A stretch of 20,403 nt of DNA from Bacteroidales bacterium (GCA_004554255.1 SFNC01000028.1:1-20403), one strand, 5' to 3'. Positions 1 to 7,331 are shown, numbered from the stretch's first letter. Made by a program: numbers and translations. Notes: generated from the letters alone by a model not told the origin.

Positions 1-48
1 ATTAAAGAAAAAAATAGTTAAACAGGTTATTTCCTCAAAATTATTTAG

Positions 49-56
49 TAACTTTG
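49..56 (+). promoter_or_regulatory. Bacteroidetes -7 promoter element of gapA
   Basis: TAACTTTG matches the Bacteroidetes -7 consensus TAnnTTTG. It predicts a transcript start near position 63 and an A-rich leader of about 50 nt before the gapA ATG. The -33 box about 20 bp upstream is only a weak match (GGTTAT region). A-rich leaders without a Shine-Dalgarno site are common for strongly expressed genes of this phylum. Confidence 0.6.
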
Positions 57-112
57 CAGTGGAAAAACAACAACAACTATATATAAACCCAAAACATAAA
101 ATAACACTAACT

Positions 113-1123
113 ATGACAAAAATTGGTATTAACGGTTTCGGCCGTATCGGACGTTTCGTTTTCCGTGCATCAACCAAGCGTGATGACATCGAAGTTGTAG
201 CAATCAACGACCTTCTTCCCGTTGACTACATGGCTTACATGCTGAAATATGACACCATGCACGGCCAGTTCGAAGGTACAGTAGATTTTGACCTGGAAAA
301 GAGCGAGCTCATCGTAAACGGCAAACACATCCGCGTAACCGCATGCCGCGACCCGAAAGAAATCAACTGGGCAGCAGTAGGCGCAGAATACGTAGTTGAG
401 TCTACCGGTCTGTTCCTGACCAAAGAAAAAGCACAGGCCCACATCGAAGCCGGCGCAAAATACGTTGTTATGTCAGCTCCCTCTAAGGACGACACCCCCA
501 TGTTCGTTTGCGGTGTAAACGCCGACACTTACGTAAAAGGCACTCAGTTCGTGTCTAACGCTTCTTGCACCACCAACTGCCTTGCTCCCATCGCTAAGGT
601 CCTCAACGACAAATTCGGTATCGTAAACGGTCTTATGACAACCGTTCACTCTACCACCGCAACCCAGAAAACCGTTGACGGTCCCTCTATGAAGGACTGG
701 CGCGGCGGCCGTGCTGCTTCAGGCAACATCATCCCCTCAAGCACCGGTGCTGCCAAGGCTGTAGGTAAAGTTATCCCCGAACTCAACGGCAAACTCACAG
801 GTATCTCCATGCGTGTCCCCACTCTGGACGTTTCTGTAGTTGACCTGACTGTAAACCTGGCTAAACCCGCTACCAAAGAAGACATCTGCAAAGCTATGAA
901 AGAGGCTTCGGAAGGCGAACTGAAAGGCGTACTCGGCTACACCGAAGATGCTGTTGTTTCTTCTGACTTCCTCGGCGACGCTCGCACTTCTATCTTCGAC
1001 GCTAACGCCGGTGTATATCTGACCGACAACTTCGTAAAAGTTGTTTCTTGGTACGACAATGAGATCGGTTACTCTAACAAAGTTCTCGACCTCATCGCTA
1101 CCATGGTTAAGATCAACGGCTAA
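113..1123 (+). CDS. gapA: Glyceraldehyde-3-phosphate dehydrogenase, type I, NAD-dependent
   Basis: This cytoplasmic glycolytic and gluconeogenic enzyme oxidises glyceraldehyde-3-phosphate to 1,3-bisphosphoglycerate. The 336-residue product has the usual family length. Visible features are the Rossmann motif GINGFGRIGR at residues 5-14, Asp33 after the second strand (NAD preference), the active-site motif SNASCTTNCLAP with nucleophile Cys152, His179 in the TTVHS segment, and the C-terminal WYDNEIGYSNKV signature. The open frame extends 18 codons further upstream, but that part is low-complexity and covers the predicted transcript start, and homology begins at MTKIGINGFG, so the ATG at 113 is chosen. 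Codon use is strongly biased (many GTT, TCT, ATC, AAC), as expected for an abundant protein. It is the only plus-strand gene here and appears monocistronic, with its own promoter and terminator. Confidence 0.97.
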   Translation: MTKIGINGFGRIGRFVFRASTKRDDIEVVAINDLLPVDYMAYMLKYDTMHGQFEGTVDFDLEKSELIVNGKHIRVTACRDPKEINWAAVGAEYVVESTGLFLTKEKAQAHIEAGAKYVVMSAPSKDDTPMFVCGVNADTYVKGTQFVSNASCTTNCLAPIAKVLNDKFGIVNGLMTTVHSTTATQKTVDGPSMKDWRGGRAASGNIIPSSTGAAKAVGKVIPELNGKLTGISMRVPTLDVSVVDLTVNLAKPATKEDICKAMKEASEGELKGVLGYTEDAVVSSDFLGDARTSIFDANAGVYLTDNFVKVVSWYDNEIGYSNKVLDLIATMVKING

Positions 1124-1141
1124 TCATAAGCCCGAAACCAC

Positions 1142-1173
1142 AAAAAAAGCAGCGCGAAAGCGCTGCTTTTTTT
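1142..1173. terminator. Bidirectional intrinsic terminator between gapA and rnhA
   Basis: An 8 bp perfect stem, AGCAGCGC (1148-1155) with GCGCTGCT (1160-1167), closes on a GAAA tetraloop. It has an A-tract on its left and a T-tract on its right. On the plus strand it ends gapA, 24 nt after the stop. On the minus strand the A-tract becomes a U-tract and can end the convergent mscL-aroK-ald-rnhA transcript. Confidence 0.92.
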
Positions 1174-1216
1174 GTGCCCGTACGGGACGTATTTCATTGC
1201 TGTGGCCGTGGCATGT

Positions 1217-1237
1217 CCCGGCGGGAGGAGAGCCGGG
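1217..1237 (-). other. GC-rich hairpin just downstream of rnhA
   Basis: CCCGGC (1217-1222) pairs with GCCGGG (1232-1237) around a 9 nt loop, starting 8 nt after the rnhA stop codon. There is no U-tract, so it is not a terminator alone. It may protect the 3' end of the transcript upstream of the real terminator at 1142-1173. Confidence 0.4.
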
Positions 1238-1245
1238 CGGTGCCG

Positions 1246-1890
1246 TTACTTGCGGCCGAAGTCGGCGGGAATCTCGCCCCAGTTGTCGGTGTCCCACTTG
1301 AACAGGGGGTTGCGGATGGGGCCGTTTGCGGCGAGCCATGCGTCGGCGCGGCGCAGCAGCTCGCAGGCTTTGGTGTTGCCGGCGTCAGGGATTATTTTGC
1401 TGCGGTGGTGACCGGCGCGAATCCATGACAGCGCGGTGCGGCTGTCCGAGTAGATGGGCGTGGTGAAGTCGCCTTTTTTGGCGAGCATCGCCGCGGCGTG
1501 AATGATGGCCAGGTACTCGCCGATGTTGTTTGTGGCATTGGGAATGGGGCCGACGCGGAAAAGTTCGTGTCCGGTGCCTACTGATACGCCGCGGTATTCG
1601 GTGGGCCCGGGGTTGCGTGAGCAGGCGCCGTCCACAGCGATGGCATCGCCGCGGATGTTCATGGCCTCATAGTTGATGGTGTCGGCGCGGCGCGTGGCCA
1701 TCTGCCTGAACAGAGCCATCTCCTGGCGCGGGTCGCCGCGGAAGGCATTTGTGGCGGAGGAAAGGTCGGGGTACGAGCGGAATTTGGCGCCGGGGAAGCC
1801 CTCAACCTGCATCTGGCATTCCTCCCATGAGTCGTAGATGCCCGGTGCGCGTCCTTCCCAGACTACGTAATATTTGGGATTCTTGCTCAT
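1246..1890 (-). CDS. rnhA: Ribonuclease HI with N-terminal viroplasmin-type RNA-DNA hybrid-binding domain
   Basis: The predicted enzyme cleaves RNA in RNA-DNA hybrids (R-loops, replication primers) in the cytoplasm. The product has 214 residues. Residues about 5-50 (YYVVWEGRAPGIYDSWEEC, then a YPDLSSA segment) match the caulimovirus viroplasmin/eukaryotic RNase H1 N-terminal domain, which binds hybrids. Residues about 80-214 are the RNase H fold, with acidic residues Asp87 (AVDGAC), Glu125 (IGEYLA), Asp149 (YSDS) and a C-terminal Asp210 in WGEIPADFGRK. The open frame continues 49 codons upstream, inside the preceding gene. The ATG at 1888-1890 is chosen because homology starts there and it overlaps the upstream stop as ATGA, which suggests translational coupling. 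It is the last gene of the mscL-aroK-ald unit. Confidence 0.93.
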   Translation of the reverse strand: MSKNPKYYVVWEGRAPGIYDSWEECQMQVEGFPGAKFRSYPDLSSATNAFRGDPRQEMALFRQMATRRADTINYEAMNIRGDAIAVDGACSRNPGPTEYRGVSVGTGHELFRVGPIPNATNNIGEYLAIIHAAAMLAKKGDFTTPIYSDSRTALSWIRAGHHRSKIIPDAGNTKACELLRRADAWLAANGPIRNPLFKWDTDNWGEIPADFGRK

Positions 1891-3065
1891 GAGAATTGCA
1901 AAAGCATGTTTATGTCTATCGGGCGGACGCCGAGAATTGCGGCGATGCGCGGATTCACCACGTTTCCGCTGAAGATGTATGCGGCGCGCTGCATGCCGGG
2001 GTGGAGTTTCAGGGCGTTGTTCAGGGTTCCGCCGCATTGCATTATGTCGGTGAAGAGGCTCGTCATAGTGTTGCTGAGTGCCATAGCCACGGTGCGTGGC
2101 ACGGCGCCGGTGGCGTTAACATAGCAGATGTGGCGGCCTTCGGTGACAATATCGCCGGAGGGGCGCTCGTGCGCGAGGTTGAGGCAGCGCATTGTGGGGA
2201 ATATCGGTCTCGGATTGTCGCCGAGGCAGAAGGTTACCACGCCGCGCTTCATCTCGCTGACCACCTCGGGGGTGATGATGTGCGGGACATCCAGGGGCGA
2301 TGCGACCACGACATCGGCTGTGCGCAGAGCCGAGACGAGCACGCGCGGGTGCATGGCCGACAGCACGGGGGCGGGGCCGAGCTCGTGCGCGGCGCGGCGC
2401 AGGCGGTAAACGTCGGTGTCGAAGATGCGCACCATGGCGCCGAGGCCAATGGCCGATTTCGCCGCGGAAATTCCGGCGAGCCCCGCGCCGATGACGGTAA
2501 GCTCGGAGGGCACAACGCCGGGGACGCCTCCCAACAGTATTCCCTTGCCGTGGATGGAGTCGGCCAACAGGGATGAGGCAATAGACATTGCGGCGCGGCC
2601 GTCTATCTCGTCCAGAATGTCGGCGAACGGTCGGTTGCCGGCAGTGTCGGCGATGAGGTCAAGCGCTAGGGCTATCACGTGGCGGTCCAGGAGGATTCGT
2701 AATGCGTTGGCATCCTGGGCATTGGGGTGGAATAACGTGAGTAGCAGGGCTCCACGCCGCAGTCCGCGGGCGTCTATGGAGCTGACCGGCGGAAGATGCA
2801 GTACAATATCGCACAGCAGAGCCTCGCCGCGGCTCACGATGTGTGCGCCGGCGCGGGTGTAGGCCTGGTCGGAGTAATGGATTCCGGTTCCGGCGCCGCG
2901 CTCCATGCGCACGTCAATGCCTCTTGATACCAGCATTGCAGCGCCTTCGGGCGTGAGCGGAAAGCGTTGGTCCACGTCGCTGGTACTGGCGGGAACTCCC
3001 AGGGTGAGGCTGCGCTTCTCGGCGACGACCTCCAGCAGCTGTTCGAGCGGGGTAGGTGATAGCAT
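1887..3065 (-). CDS. Alanine dehydrogenase/PNT-family NAD-binding protein with altered active site
   Basis: The product is a 392-residue protein of the alanine dehydrogenase / transhydrogenase alpha-subunit family. Known members interconvert L-alanine and pyruvate with NAD. Family features are LGVP and RFPLTPEGA at the N-terminus (Arg34 at the substrate-arginine position), KGILLGGVPGV before the Rossmann motif VIGAGLAGISAA (191-202), and Asp216 at the end of the second strand (NAD preference). Also present are His113 at the catalytic-histidine position, Asp283 near the catalytic aspartate, and GAVPRTVAMALSN. The segment that carries the active-site lysine (KVKEP in well-studied enzymes) reads LHLPP here, with no lysine, so alanine oxidation is uncertain. 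The ATG at 3065 is the only ATG between the aroK end and the conserved region; the longer frame runs into aroK. It sits 26 bp after aroK and overlaps rnhA by 4 bp. A related non-alanine oxidoreductase or a regulatory paralogue is also possible. Confidence 0.8.
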   Translation of the reverse strand: MLSPTPLEQLLEVVAEKRSLTLGVPASTSDVDQRFPLTPEGAAMLVSRGIDVRMERGAGTGIHYSDQAYTRAGAHIVSRGEALLCDIVLHLPPVSSIDARGLRRGALLLTLFHPNAQDANALRILLDRHVIALALDLIADTAGNRPFADILDEIDGRAAMSIASSLLADSIHGKGILLGGVPGVVPSELTVIGAGLAGISAAKSAIGLGAMVRIFDTDVYRLRRAAHELGPAPVLSAMHPRVLVSALRTADVVVASPLDVPHIITPEVVSEMKRGVVTFCLGDNPRPIFPTMRCLNLAHERPSGDIVTEGRHICYVNATGAVPRTVAMALSNTMTSLFTDIMQCGGTLNNALKLHPGMQRAAYIFSGNVVNPRIAAILGVRPIDINMLLQFS

Positions 3066-3091
3066 TGTGTGTAATGTTGTGATTGACAGGT

Positions 3092-3616
3092 TTATAGCAC
3101 CTGTGTTATGAATTGGGAAACCGAGGATTCTATCTGTGGGAGCGAGTCCAGGCGTGAGGCATCGAATTGTACGTCGGCTTTCGCGTAGTGCTGCCGGCGT
3201 TTGTCGTAAAGTTCGGCTAATTTGCTGTCTATGTCCGTGTTGCAGAACATGGGGCGCTGTCCGGGCTGCGATGCTATTCGCTGTGCCAGCAGCTGCAGAG
3301 GCGCACACAGCCATACCGTGGTTCCGGCCCGGCGCATCAGCTGCATGTTTTGGGGGACACACGGGGTGCCGCCACCGCAGGCTATAATGGCCCGCTCATG
3401 GCACAGGGCCGATAGTATGCGCGACTCTCTCTGCCTGAATCCGGCCTCGCCCTCGGCGGCGAAAATCTCCGGGACGGACATCCCGGCGTCCGCGACAATG
3501 GCCTCGTCAAGGTCAATGAACGGAATGCCGAGGCGCCGGGACACGGCCCGGCCGAGAGTGGTTTTGCCCGCTCCCGGGAGGCCTATCAGGAAGATGGGAC
3601 GGGGAATGGCGTCCAT
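3092..3616 (-). CDS. aroK: Shikimate kinase
   Basis: The enzyme phosphorylates shikimate at the 3-hydroxyl using ATP, the fifth step of chorismate and aromatic amino acid synthesis, in the cytoplasm. The 174 residues match the family length. Visible features are Walker A GLPGAGKT at residues 12-19, the shikimate-binding Asp37 in IDLDEAI, Arg61 and Arg63 in FRQRES, the GGG loop at 81-83, the lid arginine Arg121 in GQRPMF, and Arg140/Arg141 in YDKRRQHY. It starts 3 bp after the mscL stop, so the two are almost certainly co-transcribed. Other aro genes are not in this window. Confidence 0.95.
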   Translation of the reverse strand: MDAIPRPIFLIGLPGAGKTTLGRAVSRRLGIPFIDLDEAIVADAGMSVPEIFAAEGEAGFRQRESRILSALCHERAIIACGGGTPCVPQNMQLMRRAGTTVWLCAPLQLLAQRIASQPGQRPMFCNTDIDSKLAELYDKRRQHYAKADVQFDASRLDSLPQIESSVSQFITQVL

Positions 3617-3619
3617 CCT

Positions 3620-4075
3620 TTATTTGCCGGGCTTCTGTGATTTTGCGTCAATATCCTTGGCCAGCAGGTCGCGAATCTCTGTGAGCAGTTCTTCCTGGGT
3701 GGGGCCGGCGGGCGCAGGAGCAGCTTCTTCTTCTTTTTTCTTGAACTTCATGATAAAGCGCAGTGCTACGAATATGCTGAAGGCGATGATGAGGAAGTCA
3801 ACGATGTTCTGGATAAAGACGCCATAGTTGATGGCTACTTCCTGCACGGCGGCGATGTTGTTTGCAACATCGGCATCCTTGGCGTGGACTATGACGTATT
3901 TCAGGTTCTTCAGGCCGTCGCCGCCGGTGACCAGCGAGACGAGGGGCATGATGATGTCGTTTACCAGCGAGCTGACGATGGCACCAAAGGCTCCACCGAC
4001 AATAACGCCGACTGCCATGTCAATAATATTGCCTTTCATGGCAAAACTTTTGAAGTCTTGAAGAAATTTTCCCAT
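3620..4075 (-). CDS. mscL: Large-conductance mechanosensitive channel MscL
   Basis: This inner-membrane channel opens under membrane tension and releases solutes during hypo-osmotic shock. The 151 residues show the amphipathic N-terminal helix (MGKFLQDFKSFAMKGN), TM1 about 18-48 with the glycine/alanine-rich AVGVIVGGAFGAIVSSLV pore segment, a short periplasmic loop about 50-82, and TM2 about 84-110. A basic KFKKK cluster follows at 110-114, then a Glu/Ala/Pro linker and a C-terminal helix about 126-140 (TQEELLTEIRDLLAK) that bundles in known pentamers. It is the first gene of the unit mscL-aroK-ald-rnhA and has its own -7 promoter element upstream. Confidence 0.96.
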   Translation of the reverse strand: MGKFLQDFKSFAMKGNIIDMAVGVIVGGAFGAIVSSLVNDIIMPLVSLVTGGDGLKNLKYVIVHAKDADVANNIAAVQEVAINYGVFIQNIVDFLIIAFSIFVALRFIMKFKKKEEEAAPAPAGPTQEELLTEIRDLLAKDIDAKSQKPGK

Positions 4076-4150
4076 AATAAATAGTTACGCTAAATATTTG
4101 CTTTAATGGTGAGCCCCGGTGCGGAAAACGCGCGCGGCTATAAATTATTA

Positions 4151-4158
4151 CAAAGTTA
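4151..4158 (-). promoter_or_regulatory. Bacteroidetes -7 element of the mscL operon
   Basis: On the minus strand this reads TAACTTTG, the same octamer as the gapA -7 box. It predicts a start near 4144 and a leader of about 70 nt before the mscL ATG. The position expected for the -33 box (about 4179-4182) is A/T-rich without a clear TTTG, so the upstream half is weak. Confidence 0.55.
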
Positions 4159-4239
4159 GTAAAATCATTTTATAATATATGAATGTGTCGGGAAAAAAGT
4201 TCAAAACGGACGTCATTTGTCGGCGATTTCGTGCCGATT

Positions 4240-4743
4240 TCATGCAGAGGAAGTCAGCCCCGAATCCTGTTCAGTTGCTGTCGCGGAGAGGTTTGTCTTA
4301 GGAACAGGCTTAGGTATGGGGCCGGATTCCTCGGGCGTTTCAACGGGTTTATGGGCTGATGTACCAACCGTCACGATTCGCGGCTCGTTTGCCGGTTTAG
4401 TTTCCGGCTCTGGTTCGGGTTTCGTTTGCGGTTCGGGTTCTGAAACAGTTTCGGTGGCAGGTTCGGGATTGGCCGGCATTTGCTGTTCGTCGGCTTTCGT
4501 CTGTTCCATGGCAAGGCGTTTCTTTTCTTCGAGGCGTTTGCGACGGCGTTCGCTTGCCCGCTTCATGCGGTCTATCCGGTCTCTGATCCAGGAAGTGGCA
4601 AAGTTGATATAAGCATTGTCTGAAAGTTTGCCGTACACAAAGTAGTTGTAGATTGCAGAGATTATCAGCGAGCGCTGTTCGGGGCACAGTTTGTCCATGC
4701 GCTCAATCCAATCCGCTTTGATAGTGAAGTTTTCGGTGTTCAT
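4240..4743 (-). CDS. Hypothetical protein with DUF6291-like N-terminus and Pro/Glu-rich tail
   Basis: The product is a 167-residue protein without a confident function. Residues 1-60 form a compact helical region (WIERMDKLCPEQRSLIISAI, then YNYFVYGKLSD, then WIRDRIDRMKRAS). This layout resembles small Bacteroidetes proteins of the DUF6291 type, some of which occur with phage or replication genes; that assignment is from memory of the pattern only. Residues about 60-80 are a highly basic, probably coiled-coil stretch (RRRKRLEEKKRL). Residues about 85-167 are low complexity, rich in Pro, Glu, Thr and Ser (EPEPQTKPEPEPETKP), and probably disordered. No signal peptide or membrane segment is seen. 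It has a well-formed promoter 32 bp upstream of the ATG and no co-transcribed neighbour. The acidic Pro/Glu tail after a basic segment suggests a DNA- or protein-binding role, but this is inference. Confidence 0.75.
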   Translation of the reverse strand: MNTENFTIKADWIERMDKLCPEQRSLIISAIYNYFVYGKLSDNAYINFATSWIRDRIDRMKRASERRRKRLEEKKRLAMEQTKADEQQMPANPEPATETVSEPEPQTKPEPEPETKPANEPRIVTVGTSAHKPVETPEESGPIPKPVPKTNLSATATEQDSGLTSSA

Positions 4744-4774
4744 AGTTTTAGAATATTAATTTGATTTGACTCTG

Positions 4775-4806
4775 CAAAGATACAACATAAAATTGCTGAA
4801 AGCAAA
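4775..4806 (-). promoter_or_regulatory. Bacteroidetes promoter of the 167-residue hypothetical gene
   Basis: On the minus strand TTTG (4803-4806) is followed by a 20 bp spacer and TATCTTTG (4775-4782), an exact match to TTTG-N20-TAnnTTTG. Transcription would start near 4768, giving a short leader of about 25 nt. This supports the gene being real despite its low-complexity tail. Confidence 0.85.
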
Positions 4807-4868
4807 TTAAAATTACAATAATAACATAAATTAACATCAACATTCTGTCGCCTCATGTGAGCAATGGC

Positions 4869-4913
4869 AAAAAAAGGCAAGGCCGCGATATCGTGGTGAT
4901 ATCGCGGCCTTGC
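4869..4913 (-). terminator. Strong intrinsic terminator of the ppiD-like gene
   Basis: A perfect 16 bp stem, GCAAGGCCGCGATATC (4877-4892) with its complement (4898-4913), has the loop GTGGT. On the minus strand the stem is followed by seven U residues (A-run 4869-4875). It lies 28 nt after the stop codon of the gene at 4941-7130. Confidence 0.95.
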
Positions 4914-4940
4914 AGTCTTATGGGATGTCAGACGTGAGGA

Positions 4941-7130
4941 TTATTCCTCGTCTGCAGTGAACTGGAGGATGTTGTTTTCAACCTTTTCGTCGCCGAGGAG
5001 CAGCTTGAGGGGGTTGCTCATGATGGCGCTGCTGATCATCTGGTTGAAGTTAGCTGAATCTTCCTTGAAGTCGTAGGGGCGGCCGGCGGTCTTGGCGTTG
5101 TTTACCTTGATTACGTAAACGGCGTTGTTGCCCTGGAAGGGACCTACCACAGCACCGGGTTTAGCGCCGGCGACTTTACCGAGAACTACGAGTTCGTTAA
5201 AGCCGATTGCGGGGATGTTGTTGTCGCCGAAAGTAGCGTCGGAGGTAGCGACAGTCTCACCCATTGCAGAAGCGTAGCCGTTGATGTCTTTGGCTTTGCC
5301 CTTGTACTGGTTGATAACCTTTTCGGCTTTTTTGTTGGCCATTACGATGGGTTTGAGCTGCTCTTTCACGAGCTCGGAGGTAACGGGGATGTATTCGCCG
5401 TCGAAGATGTCCTCTACTGCAACAACCATGATATAGTTGTTGTTGGATTTCTCGCCGAATACACCGCTTACGGCGCCCTTGTCGGCGTTCATGGCCCATT
5501 TAACGGCTACGCGGCTGTTGCGAGCGTTGCCGATAGAGGGGGTAGAGGGCGATACAACAGCCTGCTGAACAGTGTAGCCGTTCTTTTTGGCGTTTTCGGT
5601 GAAAGCCTTGGCGTTTCCGTTGTTGGCGACGAAAGCGTGGAGTTTGCTGTTGATGTCGCGAACGGTAGCGGTGGAGGGGATTACGGTGTAGTCCATGAGC
5701 GATACATCGTAAACGGCCTCGGGCATTGAGCGTTCGGTGATAACGAATGCGCTCTTAACGGCTTCCTTGACTGTTTTGCCGTCCTTATCCTGGTTCTGGA
5801 TGGTGTCGGTGAGGTAGAAAATCTGGCCGATTTCGTTGTTGGCGAGGCGCTCGGCGAGGTTTGCGGAGATTCCTGCGGCGTTTTCAACCAGCGAGAGTTC
5901 CTGAGCTGCGAAGCCGCCGTACATGCCGGCGATGCTGTCGAAGTTAGCGAGGGTGAGCTTGTTGAAGATAGTGTCGGCGGCAGTTGCGGGAACCTGCATG
6001 CCTGAGAATTTAACATTGTCAATGCCGGTGTCCTGTCCTGTAACCTTGGCGAATTTGTAAGTGCCGGGCATTGAGGGAATGGCTTTAACCATGCCTACGC
6101 CGATGGCACCGGGAGCGGCGGCGCTGTCGTTGGCGGCGTTACCGCCGGCGAGGAGCACGCGGAGGGCGCTGTTGCCGGCGAGTTTGGCGCGGGTGTATTT
6201 GCCGATGTTGGCCTTGAAGTTCTTGTGGTTTTTAAGAGCTTCGGCTGTGCCTTCGTTGGCAAGGAGGTCCTGCTCAAAAGCGGCGGCGTCCTTAGCGGCT
6301 GCCTCATGGTCGGCGGGCGAGGGCTCTATGTTTGCAACGATGTACTTGACAACACGTGCTTCTTCGTCAATCTTGAAGGCGCCTTTACGCTCGTCGTAAA
6401 CTTTCTGGTAGTCCTCGTCGGTGATTTTGATGTCCTTTTCGGGGATGGCGCTGAAGTCTTTGCGAACGTAAGCGAAGTTGGTGGTGGTGTTGCGGTCGTT
6501 GTAGAGGGCTTTTGCGTCCACCTGGTTGGCGGTGAAGAGACCGCCGATAACCTGCGAGTATGCCTGCTGTTTCAGCTGGTCGTCGGCATTTTTCTCGAGG
6601 GTCTGCCATACGTTGGTGAGAGCGGCGGCGAATTCCTCGTTAAGTTGGTATTTGCCGGGGTTCTTCATAGCGTCGGCATACGAGCGGGTGTCCACGATAC
6701 CGGTCTGCATGAGCTGGGTAGCCATCTGGCCGAACTGCTGCATGAGGTACTGGAAAGTGGAGGGAGCGTATTGGGGGTCGAAGAAGAGTTTTGAAATCTG
6801 CTTGTCGGTAACGGTGATGCCGAGGCTTTCGTATTCTTCCTCAAAGAGTTTTTCGAGAAGGAGGTCGTTGATAACCTGAGCCTCGATCTGCTCCTGGCTT
6901 ACGTTGGCGTACTGAGGGTTGTTCTTGAGCTGGTCGGACATCTGAGCGGCGCGCTCTTTGTAAGAGTTGAAGTCCACTTTTGCGCCTTTGGCTTCCGCAA
7001 CGGTGTCGCCGGGGCCAAAGAGGTTGCGGCCCTGGTTGATGAAGTCACCGAGGATAAAGGCAAGAAGTGCGCCGATGATCACGATGAACAACAGCACGGA
7101 TTTTTTTCTGATTTTTTCTAATGTTGCCAT
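4941..7130 (-). CDS. PpiD/SurA-like periplasmic chaperone (peptidylprolyl isomerase family), membrane anchored
   Basis: The product is a 729-residue protein with a short basic N-terminus (MATLEKIRKKS) and one membrane segment at about 12-31, so the body should face the periplasm. Residues about 45-240 resemble the SurA N-terminal chaperone domain (FNSYKERAAQMSDQ, VINDLLLEKLFEEEYESLGI, QISKLFF). The middle and C-terminal parts correspond to the parvulin-like regions of Bacteroidetes PpiD homologues of similar length. The canonical parvulin histidines and the GGDLGW-type motif are not evident, so isomerase activity is doubtful and a holdase or periplasmic folding role is more likely. The gene is monocistronic, with a consensus promoter, a leader of about 100 nt with a 5' stem-loop, and a strong terminator. 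Expected clients are outer-membrane and secreted proteins leaving the Sec translocon. Confidence 0.85.
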   Translation of the reverse strand: MATLEKIRKKSVLLFIVIIGALLAFILGDFINQGRNLFGPGDTVAEAKGAKVDFNSYKERAAQMSDQLKNNPQYANVSQEQIEAQVINDLLLEKLFEEEYESLGITVTDKQISKLFFDPQYAPSTFQYLMQQFGQMATQLMQTGIVDTRSYADAMKNPGKYQLNEEFAAALTNVWQTLEKNADDQLKQQAYSQVIGGLFTANQVDAKALYNDRNTTTNFAYVRKDFSAIPEKDIKITDEDYQKVYDERKGAFKIDEEARVVKYIVANIEPSPADHEAAAKDAAAFEQDLLANEGTAEALKNHKNFKANIGKYTRAKLAGNSALRVLLAGGNAANDSAAAPGAIGVGMVKAIPSMPGTYKFAKVTGQDTGIDNVKFSGMQVPATAADTIFNKLTLANFDSIAGMYGGFAAQELSLVENAAGISANLAERLANNEIGQIFYLTDTIQNQDKDGKTVKEAVKSAFVITERSMPEAVYDVSLMDYTVIPSTATVRDINSKLHAFVANNGNAKAFTENAKKNGYTVQQAVVSPSTPSIGNARNSRVAVKWAMNADKGAVSGVFGEKSNNNYIMVVAVEDIFDGEYIPVTSELVKEQLKPIVMANKKAEKVINQYKGKAKDINGYASAMGETVATSDATFGDNNIPAIGFNELVVLGKVAGAKPGAVVGPFQGNNAVYVIKVNNAKTAGRPYDFKEDSANFNQMISSAIMSNPLKLLLGDEKVENNILQFTADEE

Positions 7131-7203
7131 TGATATAGTTAAGTGTTAAGTTTATATTCTTGTCTAAGAAGCTGAATGACAGCGATATGGGATAACATTG
7201 GAT

Positions 7204-7227
7204 GCGCCGGTCAATAAAGACGGGCGC
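7204..7227 (-). other. Stem-loop near the 5' end of the ppiD-like leader
   Basis: GCGCC (7204-7208) pairs with GGCGC (7223-7227). A single G-G mismatch is followed by GTC/GAC, closing on an AATAAA loop. It lies at the very start of the predicted transcript (start near 7231), so it may act as a 5' stabilising hairpin. No regulatory function can be assigned. Confidence 0.45.
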
Positions 7228-7237
7228 AATAATCGCA

Positions 7238-7269
7238 CAAAGATAAGAAAAGTTGTGGAAAAAACCAAA
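7238..7269 (-). promoter_or_regulatory. Bacteroidetes promoter of the ppiD-like gene
   Basis: On the minus strand TTTG (7266-7269), a 20 bp spacer and TATCTTTG (7238-7245) match the consensus exactly. The -7 octamer is the same as at 4775-4782. Transcription would start near 7231. Confidence 0.87.
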
Positions 7270-7284
7270 TTTTGGGGCTAAACG

Positions 7285-7306
7285 GCGATGAAAAAGCGAT
7301 GAAAAA
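7285..7306. repeat. 11 bp tandem duplication
   Basis: GCGATGAAAAA occurs twice head to tail (7285-7295 and 7296-7306), between the metK terminator and the ppiD-like promoter. It is probably a replication-slippage duplication in non-coding DNA. Confidence 0.8.
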
Positions 7307-7331
7307 GGGGTTCGGAAAAGCGAGGAAAATC

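Noticed and set aside
1177..1186. CCCGTACGGG palindrome as an operator
   Set aside because: It lies between two convergent 3' ends, directly after the terminator, where an operator is unlikely.
1896..2576. 226-codon open frame on the plus strand, rich in His, Gly and Ala
   Set aside because: It is antisense to the conserved AlaDH-like gene. Composition and lack of motifs indicate a GC-driven shadow frame.
4220..4237. Terminator after the 167-residue hypothetical gene
   Set aside because: TCGGC/GCCGA gives only a 5 bp stem with an 8 nt loop and no T-run on the minus strand, so the gene's terminator remains unidentified.
6225..6794. 189-codon plus-strand open frame rich in Val, Gly and Leu
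   Set aside because: It is antisense to the ppiD-like gene, which has a promoter, signal anchor and terminator of its own.
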